33,040 bases of DNA, from the NCBI GenBank assembly GCA_903822335.1, contig CAIJOT010000008.1, positions 1 through 33,040 of the forward strand. The letters run 5' to 3'. Below the pieces are notes generated by a model that saw only the letters and a list, made by a program, of their open reading frames with translations, was not told the origin of the DNA and ran no database searches. Positions 20,220 to 29,070 of this stretch are shown piece after piece. The position numbers were made by a program, and so were the translations under genes. The DNA is from an uncultured delta proteobacterium. GTDB taxonomy: Bacteria; Desulfobacterota; Syntrophorhabdia; Syntrophorhabdales; Syntrophorhabdaceae. Position 1 is the stretch's first letter, and each line of letters opens with the position of its first letter.

Positions 20220-21410
20220 ATGCTTTCAGAAAGAGCAAATTCACTCAAACCGTCACCAACTTTGGCAATTACGGCAAAGGAAAAGGCGCTCATGGCACAG
20301 GGACTGGATATTGCAGGATTTGGAGCAGGAGAACCGGATTTTGACACTCCTCAACACATAAAACAGGCAGCGATTGATGCCATCAATGAGGGTTTCACAA
20401 AATACACACCGGTGGCGGGCATTGATCCACTTAAAGATGCAATAATCGAGAAGTTCAAGAGAGACAACGGTCTCACGTATAAGAGGGAAGAAATTATTGT
20501 TTCCTGCGGTGGAAAACATGGTCTATACAACCTTTTTCAGGTGCTCTTTCAGGAAGGGGACGAGGTCATAGTCCCTATCCCTTACTGGGTATCCTATCCG
20601 CCTATGATAGAACTTGCTGATGCAAAACCTGTCCTCATAGAGACTCATGAAGAAGAAGATTATCAGGTTACAGGAGCTATGCTGAAGAAATATATAACAA
20701 AAAAGACGAAGGGGATAGTCCTCAACTATCCGTCTAATCCGGTTGGTTCCGTTTTCAGCCTTGAGAACCTGGGAGCGATCGGTAAGCTTGCGGTGGAAAA
20801 CAACCTTTATATTATATCTGATGAGATCTATGAGAAGCTGGCCTATGACGGTTACAAACATGTGAGTATCGCATCGATCGATAATGCTTTCAAGGAAAGG
20901 ACGATTATTACCCACGGTGTATCGAAGACATACTCCATGACGGGATGGAGAATAGGTTTTGCTGCAGGGCCGAAAGAGATCATCCAGGCGATGTCGAATA
21001 TACAGAGCCAAAGCACCTCGAATCCTACTTCCATCTCTCAAAGGGCAGCCATAGCTGCACTCAATGGGCCGCAGGATTTCATAGGCATGATGGTCGGTGA
21101 ATTTCAGAAGAGAAGAGACTACCTGGTGGGAGAACTCAGGAGCATCCAAGGTGTGACGTGTTACAACCCAAAAGGTACTTTCTACGTATTCCCGAATTTC
21201 AATAAAATTCTCGGCAAAAGTTATAAGGGTAAGGCCATTGCCTCGTCAGCGGCCTTGACAGAGCTTCTTCTTGAGGAATTCCATACAGCAGTTGTGCCAG
21301 GCGTTGAGTTTGGTAAGGAAGGCTATCTCAGACTCTCCTTTGCCACCTCCATGGAAGTCATTAAGAAAGGAATTGAAAGGATAAAAAAGGCAGCAGAAGC
21401 GCTGGAATAA
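20220..21410 (+). CDS. aspC: Aspartate aminotransferase-type class I/II PLP enzyme
   Basis: 396 aa; NYPSNPVGS, HGVSKTYSMTGWRIGFAAGP (PLP Lys), R-L-S-F C-terminal motif. Start immediately follows the upstream stop. Confidence 0.9.
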   Translation: MLSERANSLKPSPTLAITAKEKALMAQGLDIAGFGAGEPDFDTPQHIKQAAIDAINEGFTKYTPVAGIDPLKDAIIEKFKRDNGLTYKREEIIVSCGGKHGLYNLFQVLFQEGDEVIVPIPYWVSYPPMIELADAKPVLIETHEEEDYQVTGAMLKKYITKKTKGIVLNYPSNPVGSVFSLENLGAIGKLAVENNLYIISDEIYEKLAYDGYKHVSIASIDNAFKERTIITHGVSKTYSMTGWRIGFAAGPKEIIQAMSNIQSQSTSNPTSISQRAAIAALNGPQDFIGMMVGEFQKRRDYLVGELRSIQGVTCYNPKGTFYVFPNFNKILGKSYKGKAIASSAALTELLLEEFHTAVVPGVEFGKEGYLRLSFATSMEVIKKGIERIKKAAEALE

Positions 21411-21415
21411 AGTCG

Positions 21416-21458
21416 GTAAGCAGTAAGTAGTGAGAAGTAAGCAGCTACTGTCTACTGT
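21416..21458. repeat. Heptamer array (GTAAGCA-type then CTACTGT)
   Basis: GTAAGCA GTAAGTA GTGAGAA GTAAGCA G CTACTGT CTACTGT, strict 7-nt steps. Confidence 0.8.
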
Positions 21459-21543
21459 CCTGTCCTGCAAATTACCTTTACAGTTCAATTGCTTTTCTTG
21501 TCGAATTGTAGAAAAGAGATTCCCTTCGCACTCCGGCACTCCA

Positions 21544-21632
21544 TTCCCGACCATTCTCACACTTGATTCATTTGATGCGCAACGGAGCGAACCACTTAAA
21601 GCCCAAGCGTGCGCATCATTCCTTATCGGGAA
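21544..21632. repeat. Nested stem-loop in the aspC-nudix intergenic region
   Basis: TTCCCGA (21544-21550)/TCGGGAA (21626-21632) enclosing TGATGCGCA (21573-21581)/TGCGCATCA (21610-21618). Confidence 0.6.
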
Positions 21633-21954
21633 CATTCAAACCATTGCGGGGTACCAGGAGGTTTAAGGGTCGCCCCCGGACATTTTGCTCGACAATACCT
21701 TCGCAATTAAACCGTACCGTGATGTCGTGCTACAGAGAACCCCTTTTCTCTGGGTGACCCTCTCTCCCTTCACATAACAAGCGCACAAGCGCTCAGGCTT
21801 TATAGGTACAGTCGCCCATCCGCCAGCCAGGTATATTGAATTATTGGTGGTAATTTTAAAAATGAATGAGAAGAAATCTTAAGAAGTAGATGGAATGTCA
21901 AAGGGAATTATAAAAAACAGTTTAACAGGCAGGCAAAAAGCTGTACTGCTCCCT

Positions 21955-22401
21955 TTATTCTTTAGGATTGAATAAGGCCGGACGTTTACCTGTTTTTAAA
22001 TTTTTTAAATAATGAAAATAATTACCGAGGATCTCCCGGTGGTCGAAGGCAATCTGTTCCGGTAATGTATCTTCTTTGAAGACCTCTGCCGTCCGTGCAT
22101 CATCCCTTCCTTTCAGTGTGCCTTCACCATCTCCTATGAATACCACTGTTACGGTATGAAACCTCGGGTCTCTCCCCGGTTTTGAGTAAGCATGGAACTG
22201 TCCAATCAATTGTATATCCAATGATGTTTCCTCTTTGGCTTCCCTGATCGCCGCCTCTTCAAGAGATTCGCCAATATCCACAAATCCACCTGGTAATGCC
22301 CATCCAGGAGGATAGTTTTTCCGTTCAATGAGGACAATCCCTCCTTTGTATCGGATAACAATATCAACTGTGAGTAACGGGGTTTTTAGATCGGTTGACA
22401 C
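21955..22401 (-). CDS. NUDIX hydrolase (ADP-ribose pyrophosphatase-like)
   Basis: 148 aa; Nudix box [26 protein letters not shown]. Confidence 0.92.
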   Translation of the reverse strand: MSTDLKTPLLTVDIVIRYKGGIVLIERKNYPPGWALPGGFVDIGESLEEAAIREAKEETSLDIQLIGQFHAYSKPGRDPRFHTVTVVFIGDGEGTLKGRDDARTAEVFKEDTLPEQIAFDHREILGNYFHYLKNLKTGKRPALFNPKE

Positions 22402-22436
22402 TTATCACCTTCAATAAATTGGTCTATAGTAAAGCG

Positions 22437-22531
22437 GTAAGGAGTAAGCAATATGCAGCAAAAAATTCTTTACCTTGTTCTTCTCCTGGTCTTATTTCTT
22501 CTTACTGCTTACTTCATACTGCCTGCTGTTC
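22437..22531. repeat. Heptamer-armed imperfect inverted repeat
   Basis: GTAAGGA GTAAGCA (22437-22450) and TTACTGC TTACTTC ATACTGC (22502-22522); AGTAAGCA pairs with TGCTTACT. Confidence 0.75.
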
Positions 22532-22571
22532 TTTACAACAACATACCATTTATGTTATTCATCTTTCAGTT

Positions 22572-23312
22572 ATGGATTTTGGACTTATCATTGACAGCCA
22601 CTCACACTGGGGGCCATCCATAACCCTTGGAATGGATGTCACAACAAGAGAGCTTTTGAGACAGCGGGAAGAATCCGGCATACAATATGTGGTTATCATC
22701 CCATTTCCCTCAACGGCAATAGAGAGTAACGATATTAATGTCCGGCTATTGGATGAAAGCAAAAAGGTAAAAAACTTTATACCATACCATTACATAAGGG
22801 AAGACTTTGACAGGGAAGACTTTGAGCCAATACCGGAAGTATATTACGGAGGTAAATGGCACTGGATGAGGGGATGGCAGGATTCAGCCTCCAACTACAG
22901 GGTGCTTGAGGACAAAGCATTACCGGAACTCATCGAAAAGTTGAAGAAGATTGATAAACCGATTATCTTTGAAGAGGAACTGTCTTTTACAGAAAGGTTC
23001 GTCGAGATGTGTGATGGTTTAAAGCTCATTATTCCCCATCTTGGTATACTCGGCGGGAATCCATTGGATTTTCTGAAAAGCTTTAAGAGTAACGAGTCAA
23101 TATATTTTGATACCGCCCTTGGGCAGAAGGATACAATATTGAAATTTGTCCAGACTATAGGCGCTGAAAGGGTTTTGTTTGGCTCAGATGTCCCTTTTAG
23201 TTATATGAGCAGTGAGCTATCCAAAGTCCTCACATTGCCAATACCTGATGAAGAAAAGGAGATGCTCCTCTCGAAAAACTTCATAAGGTTAACAGGGTTT
23301 AAAGCGATATAG
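22572..23312 (+). CDS. Amidohydrolase-family metal-dependent hydrolase
   Basis: MDFGLIIDSHSHWGPS (HxH), IIPHLG, ERVLFGSDVPFSY. The track start (22395) reads through the heptamer repeat; M at 22572 is a better start. Confidence 0.82.
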   Translation: MDFGLIIDSHSHWGPSITLGMDVTTRELLRQREESGIQYVVIIPFPSTAIESNDINVRLLDESKKVKNFIPYHYIREDFDREDFEPIPEVYYGGKWHWMRGWQDSASNYRVLEDKALPELIEKLKKIDKPIIFEEELSFTERFVEMCDGLKLIIPHLGILGGNPLDFLKSFKSNESIYFDTALGQKDTILKFVQTIGAERVLFGSDVPFSYMSSELSKVLTLPIPDEEKEMLLSKNFIRLTGFKAI

Positions 23313-23392
23313 CTTTATATGCGTTCAACAGCCCATCCAAAGAAAGATTGAGAGGAATTGCAGGGCAGGGGACGTTGGACTGATAGGTTAAG

Positions 23393-25522
23393 ATGGGGTA
23401 CACATTACAACACTCCACACACAAACATACTGAAAGAGGTCGTTATTATCCCCTTGGTGCAACCCTGCTTGAAGATGGGGTTAATTTTGCCATTTATTCT
23501 CAATATGCAAAAGAGGTTTTCCTTCTCCTCTTTGACAGTGAAGATGGAGAACCAACAGATATCATAAGGCTAAAAAATCCTACAAAATATATCTGGCATG
23601 CCTTTGTTCGCGGGTTAAAGGAAGGGCAGCTGTATGGGTATAAGGTAAGGGGTGATTATAATCCAGCGTATGGGATGAGGTTTAATGAGCATAAATTATT
23701 GATAGACCCCTATGCGAAAGCATTAACGGATAAATTTAAAAATATTGATAACCTCCTTTTTTCCTATGATCCAAATTCAACCGACAAAGACCTTTCCTTT
23801 GATGATCGTGACAACACACATATTGTGCCTAAATCTATTGTGATAGATGACCGCTTCGACTGGCAGGGAGACACCCGCCCAGATAACAGGCTGGAAAAAC
23901 TGATTATTTATGAAGTCCATCTAAAAGGATTCACCGCACACCCTTCCTCAGGTGTTAAAAATCCAGGAACGTATCTGGGTTTTATCGAAAAGATACCTTA
24001 CCTGAAAGATTTGGGAATCAATGCGGTGGAGTTCCTCCCGATTCATGAATATTATGTTGAGGATTTTCTTTCAGAAAGAGGGCTAACGAATTACTGGGGA
24101 TACAATTCCATAGGTTTTTTTGCTCCTGAATCATCTTTTAGTACGAAGAACTTTTTAGGTTGTCAGGTGAATGAGTTTAAAACCCTTGTGCGTGAGCTAC
24201 ACAAAGCAGGCATTGAAGTGATACTGGATGTTGTGTATAACCACACCGGTGAAGGCAACGAACGAGGACCCACGCTCTGTTTTAAGGGCATTGATAACCC
24301 AACTCACTATTGCCTTGGAGGATCTCCTCAGGAACCATACCGATACTATGTGGATTATACAGGATGTGGCAATAGTCTTAATCTTGCAAACAGCCATGTG
24401 ATAAGATTGGTCATGGATTCCCTTCGGTATTGGGTTGAAGTCATGCATGTTGATGGCTTCAGGTTTGACCTTGCCTCTATTCTGGGTCGAGACCAGGGGA
24501 TGTTTCAAAAAACAGCTTCTTTTTTTGATGCCATATCACAAGACCCTGTTTTAAACAGAATAAAGTTAATTGCCGAACCATGGGATTTGACAACCTATCA
24601 GGTAGGTAATTTCCCCATTGACTGGTCAGAATGGAATGGAAAGTTCAGAGATACTGTGCGTAAATTCGGTAAAGGCGATGGAGGAATGGCAAAAGACGTA
24701 GTATTCCGGTTAACGGGATCCGTGGACCTATATGGGGACGATGGGAGGTCGCCTTATAACAGTATTAATTTTATTACCTGTCATGATGGGTTTACCCTTT
24801 ATGACCTTGTTTCTTACAACTATAAGCATAATGGAGCAAATCTTGAGCATAATAATGACGGTTCCAATGACAATAATTCGTGGAACTGCGGGGTAGAGGG
24901 GGAGACCGATGACCCTAAAATCATCAAGCTAAGAAAACAGTTTATAAAGAATTATGCCTGTTATTTGATTTTTTCACAGGGTACCCCGATGATGCTCGCC
25001 GGCGATGAGTGCATGAGAACACAGAAAGGTAACAACAATGCGTACTGTCAGGACAATGAAATAAACTGGTTTAATTGGGATAACGTCAGACAACACGTAG
25101 ATATTTTAGAGTTTTTCAAGCAGGTTATTGCTTTAGAGAAAAGATATACTATTCTTCAGAGAAGGAAATTCTTCATGGGCGAGGACCTGGACAGCGATGG
25201 AGTGCCGGACATTTCATGGTTTGGACGGGATCTCGGGAAACCCCAATGGGATGACCCTGAACTCCGCACCCTGTGCTGTCAACTTGACGGGGGTGAAGAG
25301 GAATCAGAGCTTGGTGATTATCACCTTTTTGCAATTTTTAACGTTGATTTTAATGCTCAATCTACCATGCTTCCTCAACTAAAAAACGGGAAGAAATGGT
25401 ACAGGATTATTGATACGAGCCTTGAAAGCGGGAAAGACTTTCTTGAAGCCGGAAAGGAGATTCCTGTAAATCAATACTATATTGCCGACCCAAGAAGTAC
25501 TGTATTGCTGATCGGGAAGTAA
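23393..25522 (+). CDS. glgX: Glycogen debranching enzyme (GH13 isoamylase type)
   Basis: 709 aa; CBM48-like start GATLLEDGVNFAIYSQYAKEV, DVVYNHTGEGNE, VDGFRFDLASIL, KLIAEPWD, FITCHDGFTLYDLV. Confidence 0.92.
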   Translation: MGYTLQHSTHKHTERGRYYPLGATLLEDGVNFAIYSQYAKEVFLLLFDSEDGEPTDIIRLKNPTKYIWHAFVRGLKEGQLYGYKVRGDYNPAYGMRFNEHKLLIDPYAKALTDKFKNIDNLLFSYDPNSTDKDLSFDDRDNTHIVPKSIVIDDRFDWQGDTRPDNRLEKLIIYEVHLKGFTAHPSSGVKNPGTYLGFIEKIPYLKDLGINAVEFLPIHEYYVEDFLSERGLTNYWGYNSIGFFAPESSFSTKNFLGCQVNEFKTLVRELHKAGIEVILDVVYNHTGEGNERGPTLCFKGIDNPTHYCLGGSPQEPYRYYVDYTGCGNSLNLANSHVIRLVMDSLRYWVEVMHVDGFRFDLASILGRDQGMFQKTASFFDAISQDPVLNRIKLIAEPWDLTTYQVGNFPIDWSEWNGKFRDTVRKFGKGDGGMAKDVVFRLTGSVDLYGDDGRSPYNSINFITCHDGFTLYDLVSYNYKHNGANLEHNNDGSNDNNSWNCGVEGETDDPKIIKLRKQFIKNYACYLIFSQGTPMMLAGDECMRTQKGNNNAYCQDNEINWFNWDNVRQHVDILEFFKQVIALEKRYTILQRRKFFMGEDLDSDGVPDISWFGRDLGKPQWDDPELRTLCCQLDGGEEESELGDYHLFAIFNVDFNAQSTMLPQLKNGKKWYRIIDTSLESGKDFLEAGKEIPVNQYYIADPRSTVLLIGK

Positions 25523-25588
25523 ATCGTTGCCTTTTTTTAAGGATACATAGTCTAATGTTGTTTGATAGAAGGCAGATAGAGGATAAAC

Positions 25589-26347
25589 TCACAGCATTAA
25601 TTTCTGCGGGTCAACCTCTTCCCTTAAAATCCTTAACTCTTCCTCTGATGGTGGCACGGACTCTATTGCTCTGGACACATCAATGGCGAACCCTGTATTT
25701 TCTATTATTCTGGCAATAGTAATCCCTGGATAATATTCAGCAAGGTACATCGCCCTTGTTGTCTCATCGAATTTCATTACCCCAAGGTTGGTGACAACCG
25801 CCATAGCCCCCCCTCTTTGGAGACCAAGCTCCCTTCTTGAATTGCCACCCTTATACCACCCAAGACTTGTAATGTAGTCAAGCCTTTCAACGAATCTTCT
25901 TTTTTCATGCTGTATAAAGGTGATCACACCAGAGGCAAAGGATGCCACGTCACAGGCTCCTCCGCTCCCGGAAAATCTTGTTTTGGGTCTGTGGTAATCG
26001 CCGATTACCGTTGTGTTAAGGTTTCCGTATTTGTCGATTTGAGCAGCCCCAAGGAAAGCAACGGTATGGAGTTTCCTGTGTCCCACAATAGAAAAGGCTT
26101 CAATCAATCCTGAGTTCAGACATGTTCCGCTCATTACCCTCAAATCTGCCACAGCCATAGGAATCTCTTCAAGGGATGGGTCAATGCCACCTGTCTCAAA
26201 AAAGACAACTGCCTTCGGGGCATAAACCTTTTTCGCAACTGTTGCAGCGAGCATTGATACCCCTGTTCCTGCGAAGAGTATGTCACCATCTTTTATGAAT
26301 CTTCCTGCACTGATTGCCATCATTTCGTTATCCGTATAGTTAGCCAT
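25589..26347 (-). CDS. CoA-transferase subunit B (glutaconate CoA-transferase-like)
   Basis: 252 aa; LFAGTGVSMLAATVAKKVYAPKAVVFFETGGIDP, GAAQIDKYGNLNTTVIG, GSGGACDVAS. Confidence 0.85.
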   Translation of the reverse strand: MANYTDNEMMAISAGRFIKDGDILFAGTGVSMLAATVAKKVYAPKAVVFFETGGIDPSLEEIPMAVADLRVMSGTCLNSGLIEAFSIVGHRKLHTVAFLGAAQIDKYGNLNTTVIGDYHRPKTRFSGSGGACDVASFASGVITFIQHEKRRFVERLDYITSLGWYKGGNSRRELGLQRGGAMAVVTNLGVMKFDETTRAMYLAEYYPGITIARIIENTGFAIDVSRAIESVPPSEEELRILREEVDPQKLML

Positions 26348-26362
26348 TCGCCGTACCTCCCG

Positions 26363-27340
26363 CTATTTCCTGTCAAGACCAGGGGCATACCCGAGCACGG
26401 GATTTGCCTTGATGTTCATCAGGGTTGCCCCTCCGACTTTATCAAGGTATGCATCGTGTGATGTGACACCAAATACCCACTCATCGAGGTATTGTTTAAA
26501 AAGGTTGTCGTCTTCTGCCGCTTTTTTGTAAAGGTTGAGATGTTTTGGGTCATAGTCATAGAAAGCGTAACAGGCAGTAGGATGGGCGCCATAGGGAACC
26601 TTTACGATCGCATCTACAAAAAAAGGTGGTAGAGAGTTTTGATCCGGATCTGACCTGATGAAAGATCTTGGAACGATCTCCTCGCAGGTTACAATAACCA
26701 CATCTGCAGATTGTGCCTGTTCAATGTCTGCAAATGTAAGCCCCTTGATACGCACTGTTCCATCTTCACCCACATACTGAGCATGTATAAGGGAAACGTC
26801 TGGATTCAGGGCAGGGAGCAACACTACCTTATCATCGGCATCGTTAAAAGGGTTTTGCATCACAATAAGTTTTTGACTTGCTACCTTCTGTTCTTTTCTG
26901 ATTTTTCTTGAAAAACCTTCCAGATTGATTATATCGGTTCCCAGTCCCGATTTTGTTGTAATAAAAGGGATTCCCAGAGCGCCAGCTAAAAATCGTAAAC
27001 TCATCTGATAGTTGGAGTAATCTTCAAATTCTACTTCTCCCTTTTGGATTGCCTTTTTAAACCTGATACATGTGGGGGCGAACCTCCCATTACCGCCATA
27101 GGCTATCTCTACTCTCTTCACACAGCCTGCCCCGATCAGCACGTCAAGTGCCTGTCCATTGGAATGACAGACAAGATGTATATCTTTTATGCCCTGCCTT
27201 ACAATTCCGTATACCATTGCCATAGGGTTCCTGGTAACCGTAAATCCTCCAATAGCTAACTGGCAGCCGTCCTTAATGAACCTTTTAACCGCTTCATCAA
27301 CAGACATCAATTTGTCTGCAATTTCAGGATAACCACTCAT
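26363..27340 (-). CDS. CoA-transferase subunit A (glutaconate CoA-transferase-like)
   Basis: SVDEAVKRFIKDGCQLAIGGF and the C-terminal half fit family I CoA-transferase alpha subunits. The ORF-track start (27478) is inside the dispersed repeat; RBS aaaggag precedes ATG 27340 (MSGYPEIADKL). Confidence 0.88.
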   Translation of the reverse strand: MSGYPEIADKLMSVDEAVKRFIKDGCQLAIGGFTVTRNPMAMVYGIVRQGIKDIHLVCHSNGQALDVLIGAGCVKRVEIAYGGNGRFAPTCIRFKKAIQKGEVEFEDYSNYQMSLRFLAGALGIPFITTKSGLGTDIINLEGFSRKIRKEQKVASQKLIVMQNPFNDADDKVVLLPALNPDVSLIHAQYVGEDGTVRIKGLTFADIEQAQSADVVIVTCEEIVPRSFIRSDPDQNSLPPFFVDAIVKVPYGAHPTACYAFYDYDPKHLNLYKKAAEDDNLFKQYLDEWVFGVTSHDAYLDKVGGATLMNIKANPVLGYAPGLDRK

Positions 27341-27360
27341 TTCATATGCTCCTTTATGCA

Positions 27361-27500
27361 AATCTATTATTCTATTACCGGGGCTTGCGCCTGTCCCCGT
27401 AAGGGGGTCCCCCCTCCCCAAGCAAAGCTTGTGGGGTCTCCCCCTCTCGCTCGCTGTGCAAGCTGGATAGATTCCCACGGGCTTGCCCGTGGGAATCTAT
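27361..27500 (-). repeat. Third, variant copy of the GC-rich repeat plus a 34-bp perfect palindrome
   Basis: Reverse complement of 27361-27474 matches GAATCTATCCAGCTTGCACAGC.AGCGAGAGGGGGAG..CCACAAGCTTTGCTTGGGGAGGGGG...GCAAGCCCCGGTA with an extra internal segment. ATAGATTCCCACGGGC-TT-GCCCGTGGGAATCTAT (27467-27500) has a 16-bp perfect stem. Confidence 0.93.
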
Positions 27501-27626
27501 TTTACGGTAACCTTTTAATAGTTATATATTGCTTCTCACTTATCATGTTGTCAAGTTTTTAATGAATACCCATAAGTGCTACTTCCCTGCTTTTTGTACT
27601 TATACAGAGTTTTAATTAAAAGAATT

Positions 27627-27751
27627 CCTCGAAGCTCTGCTTCGGGGTAAGAATCCAGAATCCAGAAGGGGGATTAAAATATCTTCAAAATAATTCTGAC
27701 TTTTGACTACTGTATTCTGTATTCCAGATACCCCGCAGCAGAGCTGCGAGG
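27627..27751. repeat. Paired-palindrome (BIME-like) element with heptamer repeats between hairpins
   Basis: Hairpins CCTCGAAGC-TCT-GCTTCGGGG (27627-27647) and CCCCGCAGC-AGA-GCTGCGAGG (27731-27751); between them GAATCCA GAATCCA (27651-27664) and CTGTATT CTGTATT (27710-27723). Confidence 0.85.
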
Positions 27752-27758
27752 TAGTTCA

Positions 27759-27970
27759 TTTGCTGGCATTTATGCACTGCCAGCAGGGACTGATGGCTGG
27801 TTGTTTAAAAAGCAAACCTTTTTGAGAGAGTCCTTTTGATCGCTGGGGGTTTATCTCTTGTGTATCCAACTGCCATGGGCGATGCAATTGGATTTGGACT
27901 TCTCGGTGTGGTAATCCTCTCACAGAATGTGTTGAGAAAAGAATCAACTGCTAAAACTGAAAATAAGTAA
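27759..27970 (+). pseudogene. C-terminal fragment of a TRAP transporter fused permease, with a frameshift
   Basis: Translation FAGIYALPAGTDGWLFKK / ANLFERVLLIAGGLSLVYPTAMGDAIGFGLLGVVILSQNVLRKESTAKTENK* resembles TRAP (4TM/12TM) permease C-termini; frame changes at an A-run; no upstream portion in the window. Confidence 0.55.
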
Positions 27971-27982
27971 AAAATGAAAAAT

Positions 27983-28011
27983 AAAGAGCCAGTATGTGCT
28001 ACCGGCTCTTT
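27983..28011 (-). terminator. Intrinsic terminator for the activase operon
   Basis: AAAGAGCC ... GGCTCTTT perfect 8-bp stem, followed on the minus strand by TTTATTTTTCATTTTTT; 20 bp after the activase stop. Confidence 0.75.
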
Positions 28012-28031
28012 AAAAAGGGAAAAGATGTGGA

Positions 28032-28811
28032 TTAAGAAACTTTTTCGAGTGCCAAAATGGCAGCGCCCAAAGCACCTACAATCTGGGGCTCAACATAGAT
28101 TTTTAACGATGTATCCATAACCTTCTCAAGCGCTTTTACCACACCGATATTTTTAGCCACGCCACCAGCCATGATTACATCCTTTTGAACCCCGCCCAAT
28201 CTGTTTATAAGGCCCATTGTCCTGTCAGCGATAGCCCTATGAATACCGTAAAGAATATCTTCTAACTCTTCTCCTTCGCTGACAAGGGAAATAACCTCTG
28301 ATTCAGCAAAGACAGTGCATATGCTGCTGATTGTCAAATCTTTTTTGTGACTCAATGAGATTTCGCCGATTTTGTCAAGCTCAACGTTGAGTGCTCTTGC
28401 CATTACTTCTATGAATCTGCCTGTACCCGCAGCACACTTATCGTTCATCTCGAATTCAACGACGCGTCCTCTCTCGTTCACCCTTATCACTTTGGTGTCC
28501 TGTCCGCCTATATCAATGATCGTCCTCGCCTCAGGGAACAGGTAATTTACACCTTTTGCGATGCAAGTAATTTCTGTAATAGCTTCCTTTGCAAAGGCAG
28601 CCCTTTTTCTCCCACAACCGGTTGAAATTATGTATGATACATCGGATGCATTCTTTGCCGGATCTGCAAGCACTTTCTCAAGGGCAATTTCTGCAGTTTT
28701 TTTCGAGTCAGCTCCGGTCTGGAGTATGGTATACCCGAGAATTCCCTTCTCTTTATCGAACAGAAGAGCTTCAGTCGTGATAGAACCGATATCGATTCCC
28801 GCTACTAACAT
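28032..28811 (-). CDS. (R)-2-hydroxyacyl-CoA dehydratase / benzoyl-CoA reductase-type activase (BadF/BadG/BcrA/BcrD ATPase family)
   Basis: 259 aa; MLVAGIDIGSITTEALLFD, IIDIGGQDTKVIRV, DKCAAGTGRFIEVMARALN (cluster Cys), CTVFAESEVISL, MAGGVAKNIGVVKALE. Confidence 0.93.
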   Translation of the reverse strand: MLVAGIDIGSITTEALLFDKEKGILGYTILQTGADSKKTAEIALEKVLADPAKNASDVSYIISTGCGRKRAAFAKEAITEITCIAKGVNYLFPEARTIIDIGGQDTKVIRVNERGRVVEFEMNDKCAAGTGRFIEVMARALNVELDKIGEISLSHKKDLTISSICTVFAESEVISLVSEGEELEDILYGIHRAIADRTMGLINRLGGVQKDVIMAGGVAKNIGVVKALEKVMDTSLKIYVEPQIVGALGAAILALEKVS

Positions 28812-28826
28812 TTCATCACCACTTCC

Positions 28827-29042
28827 TTATTCTATGATAGCAAGAACAGCGTCAGTCTCAACTTCATCACCGGGAGCGACCCTTATCTCTTTAATAACAC
28901 CACTTACAGGTGCCACAAGTGGCATTTCCATCTTCATTGCTTCGAGGGTTGCTATCTGATCATCTTCATTCACTGTATCCCCAACTTTTACAAGCACATT
29001 GACTATTTTCCCAACCATTGGAACCGTAACTTCTGTTGCCAT
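28827..29042 (-). CDS. Biotin/lipoyl attachment domain protein (biotin carrier)
   Basis: 71 aa; ATLEAMKMEMPLVAPVSGVIKEIRVAPGDEV contains the biotinylation motif EAMKM. Confidence 0.93.
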   Translation of the reverse strand: MATEVTVPMVGKIVNVLVKVGDTVNEDDQIATLEAMKMEMPLVAPVSGVIKEIRVAPGDEVETDAVLAIIE

Positions 29043-29070
29043 ATTTAATTACCTCCTTAAGGTTTACTGT

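Noticed and set aside
21416-21458. Possible CRISPR array
   Set aside because: The repeats are 7-nt tandem units without spacers; no cas genes in the window.
21246-21635. 129-aa minus-strand ORF overlapping aspC
   Set aside because: Half of it is antisense to a solid aspC; the rest is structured intergenic DNA.
22395-22571. 59-aa N-terminal extension of the amidohydrolase ORF
   Set aside because: It encodes the heptamer inverted repeat; conserved HxH start begins at M 22572.
27341-27478. 46-aa N-terminal extension of CoA-transferase A in the ORF track (MGIYPACTASERGR...)
   Set aside because: It is translated repeat sequence; a proper RBS precedes ATG 27340.
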